From: Cohnella luojiensis
GTDB taxonomy: Bacteria > Bacillota > Bacilli > Paenibacillales > Paenibacillaceae
Assembly (NCBI RefSeq): GCF_004564235.1
Contig: NZ_SOMN01000001.1
Location: forward strand, 186,001 to 250,000
DNA: 64,000 nt
Reading direction: 5' to 3'
Both the position numbers and the translations under genes were made by a program. Below the pieces are notes generated by a model. That model was not told the origin of the DNA and ran no database searches. It saw only the letters and a list, made by a program, of their open reading frames with translations. Positions 55,365 to 63,287 of this stretch are shown piece after piece; positions within the stretch are counted from its first letter, which is position 1; each line of letters begins with the position of its first letter.

Positions 55365-57824
55365 ATGGACAAATCCACTACTACCTCGACACCCTCTTTA
55401 CCAAATAAGAAGAAACCGAAGCTTGTGCTGGTCGGGAACGGAATGGCAGGCGTTAGTTGCGTCGAACAGCTATTGAAGTTAGCTCCGAACCGCTATGAGA
55501 TTACGATTTTCGGCAGCGAGCCGCATCCCAACTATAACCGTATCTTGCTCTCCTCCGTACTGGCGGGAGACGCGGATATGAAGGATATCGTTATTAACGA
55601 TTGGTCCTGGTACGAAGATAACCATATTACGTTGCATACCGGTCATGCGGTCAATCACATCGACAAAGAGCGCAAGCTTGTCCACGCGGATGGCGGAATT
55701 AGCGTTCCATACGATGAGTTGATTATCGCGACGGGTTCTTTGCCGTTCATGCTTCCTCTGCCGGGAGCCGATAAGGAGGGCGTCATTGCCTTTCGGGATA
55801 TTAAAGATTGCGAGACGATGATGGCCACGGCCCGGAAATATAAAAAAGCGATCGTCATCGGCGGCGGATTGCTTGGCTTAGAAGCGGCCCGAGGACTGCT
55901 TAACTTGAATATGGAAGTATCCGTCGTCCATATCCATCCCTTTCTCATGGAACGGCAACTGGACCAGCCGGCGTCGCTGATGCTGCAACGGGAACTGGAG
56001 AGCCAAGGGATGAAGTTCCTTCTCTCCAAGAATACCGATTCGATCCTGGGCAAGAAGCGGGTAACGGGTCTGCGGTTCACGGACGGCTCCGAAGAGGCTG
56101 CGGAACTCGTCGTGATGGCGGTCGGGATTCGTCCTAACATCGCTCTTGCCAAGAATAGCGGAATCGAGATCAACCGCGGAATCGTCGTTAACGATTACAT
56201 GGAGACGGACGTCCCGAACATCTACTCCGTCGGCGAATGCGCGGAGCACCGCGGGATCGCGTACGGACTGGTCGCGCCTTTGTACGAGCAAGGCGCCGTT
56301 CTGGCCAAAAGGTTATCGGGCGTGGAAACGCCGGGTTACCAAGGCTCCGTCGTATCGACGAAGCTCAAGGTATCGGGCGTTAACGTCTTCTCCGCGGGCC
56401 AATTCAAAGACGCCGCCGATACCCGGGCGATCCGGTTGCAGGATGAATTGGACGGCGTCTATAAGAAGATCGTCATCCGGAACGGGAAGGTAATCGGCAC
56501 GGTTCTGTTCGGGGATACCGCCGACGGCTCCCGTTTGTTCGCGATGATCCGCAGCGGTGAGGACGTCGCGGGCAAGGAGAAGGAAGTGTTGCTCGGCGCG
56601 GGCGCCGGAGGTTTGGCCAAGTCCGGCGCGGAGCTAGTCGCCGCGATGAGCGACGACGAAGTCGTTTGCGGATGCAACGGCGTCAGCAAAGGCGCGATCG
56701 TACAGGCCATTCAGGAAAAAGGATGCGCGAGCGTGAACGAGATCAAAGCATGTACGAAAGCATCGGGCTCATGCGGAGGCTGCAAGCCGCTCGTGGCGGA
56801 CGTCTTGACGTACGTGCTTGGTGCGGATGGAGTAAAAACCGTTAAGGAAGGCATCTGCGGATGTACGGCCCTAGGTCGCGACGAAGTCGTGGAAGCCATT
56901 AAGAACATGCATTTAACGACTTCCAAGGAAGTCATGAACGTCCTGGATTGGAGCAATACGGAAGGATGCTCCAAGTGCAGGCCTGCGCTTAATTACTATC
57001 TGGGCATGGTATGGCCGGAGGAGCACGAGGACGAGAAAGAGTCCCGGTTCGTCAACGAGCGCAACCATGCGAATATCCAGAAGGACGGTACGTATTCCGT
57101 CGTTCCCCGGATGTACGGCGGCGTAACGACTCCAAAGGATCTGATGAAGATAGCCGAAATCGCGGATAAATACGAAGTGCCGCTCGTGAAGGTAACGGGC
57201 GGACAACGGATAGATCTGCTCGGGGTAAAGAAGGAACATCTGCCGGCGATGTGGGCTGATTTGGATATGCCTTCGGGTTATGCGTACGGGAAGGCTTTGC
57301 GTACGGTAAAGACGTGCGTCGGCTCCACGTTCTGCCGTTTCGGCACCCAAGATGCCATCGGAATGGGAATTAAGCTGGAGAAGAAGTTCGAGAGGTTGAA
57401 CACGCCCGCGAAAGTGAAGATGGCCGTATCCGGTTGCCCTAGGAATTGCGCGGAAGCGACCATCAAGGACTTCGGCGTCATTGCGATAGACGGGGGCTGG
57501 GAGCTTCACGTCGGCGGCAACGGGGGAACCAAGCTTCGCGGCACGGATCTTCTTTGCAAGGTCAAGACCGAAGAAGAGGTGCTCGAATGGTCGGGCGCTT
57601 ATCTCCAATATTACCGGGAAACGGGCAAGTACAACGAACGCACCTCCGAGTGGCTGGAACGCGTCGGGTTGGACGCGGTCAAAGCGGCTTTGGATAAGCG
57701 GGAGGACCGATTGGCGCTCGTCGAGAGGATCGAGCAGACGTTGGAGCTCATGAAGGACCCTTGGAAAGAAATCGTGGAGCAGAAGAACTTGAACGAAACC
57801 TATATGCCTATAGGGAGGTCTTAG
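55365..57824 (+). CDS. nirB: Assimilatory nitrite reductase [NAD(P)H], large subunit
   Basis: An 819-residue NirB/NasD. An N-terminal FAD/NAD(P)H oxidoreductase part (VLVGNGMAGVSC, later ATGSLPFMLPLPG) is followed by two BFD-type [2Fe-2S] segments (VVCGCNGV...CGGC and GICGCTAL...CSKC), then the siroheme-[4Fe-4S] reductase domain with ligands C651, C657, C691 and C695 (CVGSTFC and SGCPRNC). It reduces nitrite to ammonium with NAD(P)H. The small subunit NirD is not encoded in this window. It is the first gene of the operon and its leader has tandem hexaloop hairpins. AAGGAG precedes the ATG. Confidence 0.95.
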   Translation: MDKSTTTSTPSLPNKKKPKLVLVGNGMAGVSCVEQLLKLAPNRYEITIFGSEPHPNYNRILLSSVLAGDADMKDIVINDWSWYEDNHITLHTGHAVNHIDKERKLVHADGGISVPYDELIIATGSLPFMLPLPGADKEGVIAFRDIKDCETMMATARKYKKAIVIGGGLLGLEAARGLLNLNMEVSVVHIHPFLMERQLDQPASLMLQRELESQGMKFLLSKNTDSILGKKRVTGLRFTDGSEEAAELVVMAVGIRPNIALAKNSGIEINRGIVVNDYMETDVPNIYSVGECAEHRGIAYGLVAPLYEQGAVLAKRLSGVETPGYQGSVVSTKLKVSGVNVFSAGQFKDAADTRAIRLQDELDGVYKKIVIRNGKVIGTVLFGDTADGSRLFAMIRSGEDVAGKEKEVLLGAGAGGLAKSGAELVAAMSDDEVVCGCNGVSKGAIVQAIQEKGCASVNEIKACTKASGSCGGCKPLVADVLTYVLGADGVKTVKEGICGCTALGRDEVVEAIKNMHLTTSKEVMNVLDWSNTEGCSKCRPALNYYLGMVWPEEHEDEKESRFVNERNHANIQKDGTYSVVPRMYGGVTTPKDLMKIAEIADKYEVPLVKVTGGQRIDLLGVKKEHLPAMWADLDMPSGYAYGKALRTVKTCVGSTFCRFGTQDAIGMGIKLEKKFERLNTPAKVKMAVSGCPRNCAEATIKDFGVIAIDGGWELHVGGNGGTKLRGTDLLCKVKTEEEVLEWSGAYLQYYRETGKYNERTSEWLERVGLDAVKAALDKREDRLALVERIEQTLELMKDPWKEIVEQKNLNETYMPIGRS

Positions 57825-57828
57825 GCCT

Positions 57829-60183
57829 ATGGAGAAACGTAAGCTCGTTCTGATCGGTAACGGAATGGCGGGCGTCCGATGCGTCGAAGAAGTGATGAAG
57901 CTTGCGCCAGGGGTTTTCGATATCACGATTTTCGGCGGGGAGCCTCATCCGAACTATAATCGCATCATGCTGTCCAAAGTCTTGCAAGGCGACACTCAAA
58001 TTAAAGACATTACGATCAACGACTGGCAGTGGTATCGGGATAACGGCATAACTTTGCATTCGGGCGACCCGGTCATCCGAATCGACGCGAACGAGCGAAT
58101 CGTCGTCAGCGGCAAGGGAGTAGAAGCGCCTTATGATTATCTCATCCTGGCAACGGGTTCCTTGCCGTTCATGCTGCCGCTCCCCGGAGCGGATCTGCCG
58201 GGAGTGACCGCATTCCGGGATATTAACGATTGCAATACGATGATGGCTGCTTCGCGTAAATATAAGAAAGCGGTAGTGATCGGCGGTGGATTGCTCGGGC
58301 TGGAAGCCGCGAGAGGTTTGCTCAATCTGGGGATGGAGGTAGATGTCGTACACATCTACCATCACATCATGGAACGGCAACTCGATTCGGATGCGGCGGA
58401 GATGCTGCGGAAAGAGCTGGAAAAGCAGGGAATGAAGTTCCTGCTCGGCAAGCACACGGAGAAAATAATCGGCAAGAAGAGAGTCGAAGGGCTGCTGTTC
58501 AAAGACGGGACGAAGGCTTCGGCCGACCTGATCGTCATGGCGGTCGGCGTCCGTCCCAACGTCAAACTGGCGATGGACAGCGGGATAGACGTCAATCGGG
58601 CGATTGTCGTGAACGACCGGATGGAGACCAACGTTCCGGGAATCTATGCGGTAGGAGAATGCGCGGAACATCGGGGAATGGTCTATGGCTTGGTCGCGCC
58701 GCTCTATGAGCAAGGAAAGGTGTTGGCCAAAGCGATCTGCGGCATGGAAACGGAAGGATACGGGGGCTCTATTCTTTATTCGCAGTTGAAGGTATCGGGG
58801 GTCGAAGTGTTCTCGGCCGGTGAGATCAGGGATTCCGAAGTCGCCGCGTCGCTGAAGGTGCTCGACGGCATTCGGGGAACTTACAAGAAAGTGACCGTAC
58901 GGGATAACCGTATCGTGGGAGCGGTATTGTTCGGCGATAGCGGCGAGGGCAACAAGCTTCTCGGATACATTAAGCAAGGAGCCGACGTATCGGTATTGGA
59001 CGGTCCGGCCGGGGGCGGAGCAGATTCTAGCGAAGATGCGGTCTGTTCTATGTCCGAGAAGGAGACGGTATGTTCCTGCAACGGAGTCACCAAGGGAAGC
59101 ATCGTCGCGGCTATTCGCGAAGGCAAGCTCGAAACCTTCGAGGAGGTAAGGGAGTGCACGAGAGCGTCCAGCTCCTGCGGAGGCTGCAAACCTATGGTTT
59201 CGGCCCTGTTGCGGGTAACGTTGTCGAGCGAAGAGAACGAGGAGACGGCGAAGGAAACGGTATGCGCATGCACGGATTTAAGCCATGAGGAACTAAAGGA
59301 AGAGATTCGGCGCGATAACGTTTCCGCGCTCACGGCGGAGGGAGTCAGAGAGCATCTCGGTTGGAAAACGAAGTCGGGGTGCGCCGTCTGCACCCCGGCT
59401 CTCGGGTATTATCTCGGCAGCCTGAAAGGATCCTTCACTCCGGATGAATCGACGGCGCTTGCCGACGGTACGTACTCCGTCGTTCCCCGAATGCATGGCG
59501 GGCTTGCCCGGTCCGAGCAGTTAAGGCGTATTGCCAACGTCATAGATAAGTACGGGGTTCCCCATGCGAAGCTGGGCAACGATAGGTTCGAACTGCTTGG
59601 CGTCTCTGCGGAAAACTTGGGAGCGTTGATGTCCGATTTGGATATGGCTATCGCTGCGGAAAGCTACGGACAGCCGGTCACGGTTAGCTCATGCGAAGGC
59701 ATGCGGTACGACAGGCTTGCATTGAGGGATTCGATCGGCATGGCGATCGCGCTAGAAGAACAGTTCGAAGGCGTACGGATGCCGACGGCGCTGTCGGTCG
59801 GCGTGTCGGGCAGTCCGCTGCATCGCGCCGGCACGCTGGCTAAGGACTTAGGCATCGTCGGCGCGCCTGGAGGTTGGGAAATACATGTCGGAGGCAGCTC
59901 CCGGGGCTCCCTGCGGCAAGCGCAACTCCTCAGTGCGGAGCCTTTGGATCAAGCTGCTTTGGACTTGGCTTCTGCTTTCCTGCAAGCTTTCAGGGAACAG
60001 GCGCGTTATGGGGAAACAACTCGGGATTGGATCAATCGCGTGGGACTTGTCGCGCTAAGGGAGCAACTGTATGACAGGGCCTATGTTTCGGGATTGTTGG
60101 AGCGCCTCGACGCGGACCGGGTTAGAGCCTTGGAGATAGCAATGGAACGGCAGCCGGAAGCTGCGGGGGAGCGGGTGAAGTAG
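57829..60183 (+). CDS. nasB: NasB-like electron transfer subunit, degenerate NirB paralogue
   Basis: A 784-residue paralogue of the preceding protein. The FAD/NAD(P)H domain (LVLIGNGMAGVRC, ATGSLPFMLPLPG) and both BFD [2Fe-2S] segments (CSCNGV...CGGC and CACTDL...CAVC) are retained, so electron transfer should work. The siroheme domain is present in outline, but three of four ligands are lost: C622 remains, D628 replaces the second cysteine, S662 the third and R666 the fourth. In B. subtilis the corresponding NasB passes electrons to the nitrate reductase NasC. The start is 4 bases after nirB; nasC begins immediately after. Confidence 0.88.
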   Translation: MEKRKLVLIGNGMAGVRCVEEVMKLAPGVFDITIFGGEPHPNYNRIMLSKVLQGDTQIKDITINDWQWYRDNGITLHSGDPVIRIDANERIVVSGKGVEAPYDYLILATGSLPFMLPLPGADLPGVTAFRDINDCNTMMAASRKYKKAVVIGGGLLGLEAARGLLNLGMEVDVVHIYHHIMERQLDSDAAEMLRKELEKQGMKFLLGKHTEKIIGKKRVEGLLFKDGTKASADLIVMAVGVRPNVKLAMDSGIDVNRAIVVNDRMETNVPGIYAVGECAEHRGMVYGLVAPLYEQGKVLAKAICGMETEGYGGSILYSQLKVSGVEVFSAGEIRDSEVAASLKVLDGIRGTYKKVTVRDNRIVGAVLFGDSGEGNKLLGYIKQGADVSVLDGPAGGGADSSEDAVCSMSEKETVCSCNGVTKGSIVAAIREGKLETFEEVRECTRASSSCGGCKPMVSALLRVTLSSEENEETAKETVCACTDLSHEELKEEIRRDNVSALTAEGVREHLGWKTKSGCAVCTPALGYYLGSLKGSFTPDESTALADGTYSVVPRMHGGLARSEQLRRIANVIDKYGVPHAKLGNDRFELLGVSAENLGALMSDLDMAIAAESYGQPVTVSSCEGMRYDRLALRDSIGMAIALEEQFEGVRMPTALSVGVSGSPLHRAGTLAKDLGIVGAPGGWEIHVGGSSRGSLRQAQLLSAEPLDQAALDLASAFLQAFREQARYGETTRDWINRVGLVALREQLYDRAYVSGLLERLDADRVRALEIAMERQPEAAGERVK

Positions 60184-62307
60184 ATGAGCCAGATGGGAAC
60201 GGAGCTTAAAGAGCGGGAGAAGTCGATTTTCGATACGCAGTGTCCCTTCTGCAGCGTGCAATGCAAGATGCAGGTTGTCGAGGATACGGATCAGAACCGG
60301 CGCAAGACCTATACGGTCATCGCCAAGCCGAATGCCGCATCCGAAGGAAGGCTCTGCATCAAGGGGATGAACGCCTACCAGCATGCCCTTACCGCGGAAC
60401 GGATTCTGCGGCCGATGGCCAGAGTTGACGGGCAACTCGTGCCGGTTACGTGGGAGGAAGCATACGAACGGATAAAGGCTAAATTCTCGGAGCTTTGCAA
60501 TCGTTACGGATCCGACTCCATCGGAGTTTACGGAGGGGGTTCGTTAACGAACGAATCCGGTTATTTATTGGGAAAATTCGCAAGGGTGGCGTTGCAGACC
60601 AAGTATATCGACTATAACGGACGATTCTGCATGTCTGCCGCGGCGTCTGCAGGAAACAAAACCTTCGGCATGGACAGGGGGCTGACGAATCCGTTGTCCG
60701 ACATCGCGCTTGCCAAGTGCATCATCTTGGCAGGGACGAACATCGCGGAATGCCAGCCGACGCTCATGCCGTATTTCACGAGAGCGAAAGAAAACGGTGC
60801 TTACATTATCGTCATCGATCCAAGGGAAACCGGAACGACGGCGATCGCGGATCTTCACTTGAAGGTGAAGCCCGGAATGGATGCGGCGCTTGCCAATGGC
60901 ATGCAGAAGGTATTGCTGGAAGAAGGATTGCTGGACAAGAAATTCCTGACGGACAGGACCGTCGGGTTCGAGGAGCTGAGAGCTCATCTGCAGCAATTGG
61001 ATCTCGAGGAGATCGCGGAATTAACCGGAGTTCCGTCCGAGAGTATACGCAAAGCCGCGAACGCATACGGTAAATCTTCCACCGGCATGATATTCACGGC
61101 TCGGGGAGTAGAGCAGCAGACGGATGGCTACATGGCGGTACGCAGCTTCCTGAATCTGGTGCTTATGACCGGGAAGATCGGCAAACCCGGTTCGGGATAC
61201 GGCGCGGTCACCGGCCAAGGAAACGGACAGGGAGGCAGGGAGCACGGGCAGAAGGCGGATCAGCTTCCGGGCTACCGGATGATCGATAATCCGGATCACC
61301 GGGCGTACGTAGCGGGAGTGTGGGGAATCGACCCTCGCGACTTGCCCGGCAAGGGAGTCTCCGCTTACGAGATGATGGAGAAAGTGCATCAGGAGGAAAT
61401 TCGGGCTTTGTTCGTGATGGGTTCAAATCCTCTTGTATCCAACCCGAATGCCGATTTCGTGGAAGAAGGCTTGAAGAAGCTCGATTTCCTTGTCGTAGCG
61501 GATATGTTCCTATCGGAGACGGCCCGCTTGGCCGACCTGATCTTGCCGGTATCGGCATACATCGAGAATGAAGGGACTCTAACCAACATGGAAGGGCGCG
61601 TGCTTCTAAGGGAGGCTAACCGCCCCGTGCCGGGCGAGGCCAAGCACGATTGGCAGATTCTCAGCGGCATCGCGGATCAGCTCGGCAAAGGAAAATACTT
61701 TGACTTCGGTTCTTCGGAAGAAATCTTTAACGAGCTCCGACTAGCCAGCAAGGGCGGTATTGCCGATTATTACGGCATAACTTACGATAGGCTCCGCAAG
61801 GAAGAAGGGATCTACTGGCCTTGTCCTACGGTTGAGGATAAGAGTACGGGTCGTTTATTCGAATCCTCATTCGCGCATTCCAGTGGCAAGGCGGAAATCG
61901 TATGCGTAGAGAACCACTTGCCGGATGAACCTACGAACGAGCAATATCCACTAACGCTCACGACGGGCCGTGTACTGACTCATTATTTAACGGGCGTACA
62001 GACGCGAAGAAGCCATACTTTGGCTGCTCGGGATTTCGAATCCTTCGTGGAGATCCATCCCCGAACCGCACGCAAGCTTGGGATTAAGGATGCTTCCCTA
62101 GTGCGCCTCGAGTCGAGAAGAGGAGACATCGTAGTAAGAAGCCGCTACAGGGCGGACATTAGAGAGGATACCGTGTTTGTTCCCATGCATTGGGGGGATA
62201 TTCAGAACGTGAACAAGATTACCAATCCGGCGTTGGATCCGACTTGCCGGATGCCTGGTTTCAAATCGTGCGCGGTGAGAATGACGATGCTCTACCCAGG
62301 ATCATAG
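60184..62307 (+). CDS. nasC: Assimilatory nitrate reductase catalytic subunit, molybdopterin type
   Basis: A 707-residue molybdopterin oxidoreductase. The N-terminal [4Fe-4S] cluster is bound by C20, C23, C27 and C58 (CPFCSVQC...GRLC). Mo-bis-MGD binding segments follow: GSLTNESGYLLGKFAR, FCMSAAASAGNKTFG, NIAECQPTLMPYFTRAKEN, TGQGNGQGGREHGQ, and a C-terminal dinucleotide-binding domain with LTTGRVLTHYLTG. It reduces nitrate to nitrite in the cytoplasm and is fed by the NasB-like partner. The start is one base after the nasB stop, so the genes are tightly coupled. Downstream is a repeat-rich intergenic region. Confidence 0.94.
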   Translation: MSQMGTELKEREKSIFDTQCPFCSVQCKMQVVEDTDQNRRKTYTVIAKPNAASEGRLCIKGMNAYQHALTAERILRPMARVDGQLVPVTWEEAYERIKAKFSELCNRYGSDSIGVYGGGSLTNESGYLLGKFARVALQTKYIDYNGRFCMSAAASAGNKTFGMDRGLTNPLSDIALAKCIILAGTNIAECQPTLMPYFTRAKENGAYIIVIDPRETGTTAIADLHLKVKPGMDAALANGMQKVLLEEGLLDKKFLTDRTVGFEELRAHLQQLDLEEIAELTGVPSESIRKAANAYGKSSTGMIFTARGVEQQTDGYMAVRSFLNLVLMTGKIGKPGSGYGAVTGQGNGQGGREHGQKADQLPGYRMIDNPDHRAYVAGVWGIDPRDLPGKGVSAYEMMEKVHQEEIRALFVMGSNPLVSNPNADFVEEGLKKLDFLVVADMFLSETARLADLILPVSAYIENEGTLTNMEGRVLLREANRPVPGEAKHDWQILSGIADQLGKGKYFDFGSSEEIFNELRLASKGGIADYYGITYDRLRKEEGIYWPCPTVEDKSTGRLFESSFAHSSGKAEIVCVENHLPDEPTNEQYPLTLTTGRVLTHYLTGVQTRRSHTLAARDFESFVEIHPRTARKLGIKDASLVRLESRRGDIVVRSRYRADIREDTVFVPMHWGDIQNVNKITNPALDPTCRMPGFKSCAVRMTMLYPGS

Positions 62308-62318
62308 CTATTATTTCG

Positions 62319-62564
62319 GTTACTACTTAGGTCTCCCCCATATTTACTATTCTCTATAGCTATTCAAGGCCAAAAAAGTGCCTTCAACGAGCCGCAACCT
62401 GATTAGCATGAAGCGCGAAGGCCAAAAAAGTGCCTTCATCGAGCCGCAACCTAATGAGCATGAAGCGCGAAGGCTAAAAAAGTGCCTTCATCGAGCCGCA
62501 ACCTAATGAGCATGAAGAGCGAAGGCCAAATCACTCCCTAAAAAAAGGAGACCTAAGTAGTAAC
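62319..62564. repeat. 18-bp perfect inverted repeat flanking a tandem-repeat core
   Basis: GTTACTACTTAGGTCTCC (62319-62336) and its exact reverse complement (62547-62564) enclose 210 bases that include the 52-bp tandem repeat. A MITE, a structured RNA or a very large terminator are all possible. No target-site duplication is obvious. Start of the right arm is followed by TTATTTCG, the left arm preceded by TTATTTCG, which is a direct repeat of 8 bases and could be a duplicated target. Confidence 0.7.
62366..62530 (+). repeat. 52-bp tandem repeat, about 3.2 copies
   Basis: Units at 62366-62417, 62418-62469 and 62470-62521, then a 9-base partial copy. Units 2 and 3 differ from each other at two bases, and unit 1 differs from unit 2 at three. 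Each unit begins AAGGCCAAAAAAGTGCCTT, and GAAGGC-N9-GCCTTC forms a hairpin at the joins, so the array gives a series of regularly spaced stem-loops. It has no protein-coding frame and no unique spacers, so it is not CRISPR. Confidence 0.85.
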
Positions 62565-62578
62565 TTATTTCGTTACTA

Positions 62579-62604
62579 AACGCGACTCGTCGCGTTTTTT
62601 TTTT
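62579..62604 (+). terminator. Rho-independent terminator, likely end of the nitrate operon
   Basis: AACGCG and CGCGTT pair around ACTCGT, followed by a run of T. Confidence 0.75.
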
Positions 62605-62631
62605 ATTTCTATGGATCCCGACATCGGTGGT

Positions 62632-62826
62632 TCAGTAGGCTGTGGAAGCCAAGCAGGTGTCCAGGTTCTGATGGGCTGCCATTTCTCTATTTCGCTCAAT
62701 TGCGGCTTCCTTGAGTGGATTATGGGCAAGCGAAAGCCACCCGACCTCTAAGCTTACCTTCGGTAAGCCACGAAGCAGAAAGGTGCCGGAATCCCCGTAT
62801 TTGTCCAAACACTTTCCGGTTCTCAC
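62632..62826 (-). pseudogene. C-terminal remnant of an IS1182-type transposase
   Basis: The minus strand encodes FLLRGLPKVSLEVGWLSLAH followed by NPLKEAAIERNR, which matches the C-terminal end of IS1182-family transposases (FLLRGLPKVSLEVGWLSLAHN...). Upstream of this stretch there is a stop in frame and the sequence no longer resembles a transposase, and the expected DDE core is missing. It is therefore a decayed fragment, not a functional gene. It shows that an insertion sequence was once active next to the nitrate operon. Confidence 0.55.
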
Positions 62827-62998
62827 AGTTTACGCTACGGTAATGACGATATTCAATCTAGCACCTGATTTTCGGTTTTCTCTTTGCTTTTGCGGTGAAA
62901 GATTAACTCTCCGCGTATCCGTTGGCTGCTAGTCCCGATCTGGACATTGTTTCTTTTTAGTGTTTCTATGGGTTAATTTTGTTAAATCGATGAAAAAA

Positions 62999-63186
62999 GA
63001 GGGGATGTATCCCCTGTAGGAGCGACAGCGTTTGCCTTTGGAATCGTGAAATCTCCTGGTTACGAGTTTACCTATTCAGATTTCACGATTCCAACCCGGG
63101 GCCCCCGCAAAGTAATCGGAATTGGCTACGAAGCTAATCTTCACTTTGCGAGGTGGAGCAGCAACCGGAAGGGGATTCATCCCCTC
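62999..63186. repeat. 188-bp structured element with 17-bp terminal inverted repeats
   Basis: Left end GAGGGGATGTATCCCCT (62999-63015) and right end (63170-63186) are inverted repeats with one mismatch. Inside are a 15-bp perfect stem (63040-63054 with 63078-63092, GGAATCGTGAAATCT) and an 8-bp stem (63106-63113 with 63143-63150, CGCAAAGT). The open frame crossing it has no start or codon character of a gene. A MITE-like or structured-RNA repeat is the best description. Confidence 0.7.
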
Positions 63187-63287
63187 AAAATCCATAATCG
63201 AATAAAAGAAAGAAGCTGGTCAAAAGTTATCCACCTTTGAGACAGCTCCTGTTTTCATCGAGAGATGGAGTAGGCTATTGGATCGGG

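Noticed and set aside
57808..58977. Long antisense frame opposite nasB (also seen opposite nirB and era)
   Set aside because: Mirror frames of GC-biased genes; the product has the Arg/His/Leu-rich look of shadow translation.
62366..62530. CRISPR array
   Set aside because: The units are contiguous 52-bp tandem copies with no variable spacers and no cas genes.
63046..63240. Open reading frame of 64 codons across the structured element
   Set aside because: It spans inverted-repeat stems, has no ribosome-binding site and no protein-like composition; it is read-through of a repeat.
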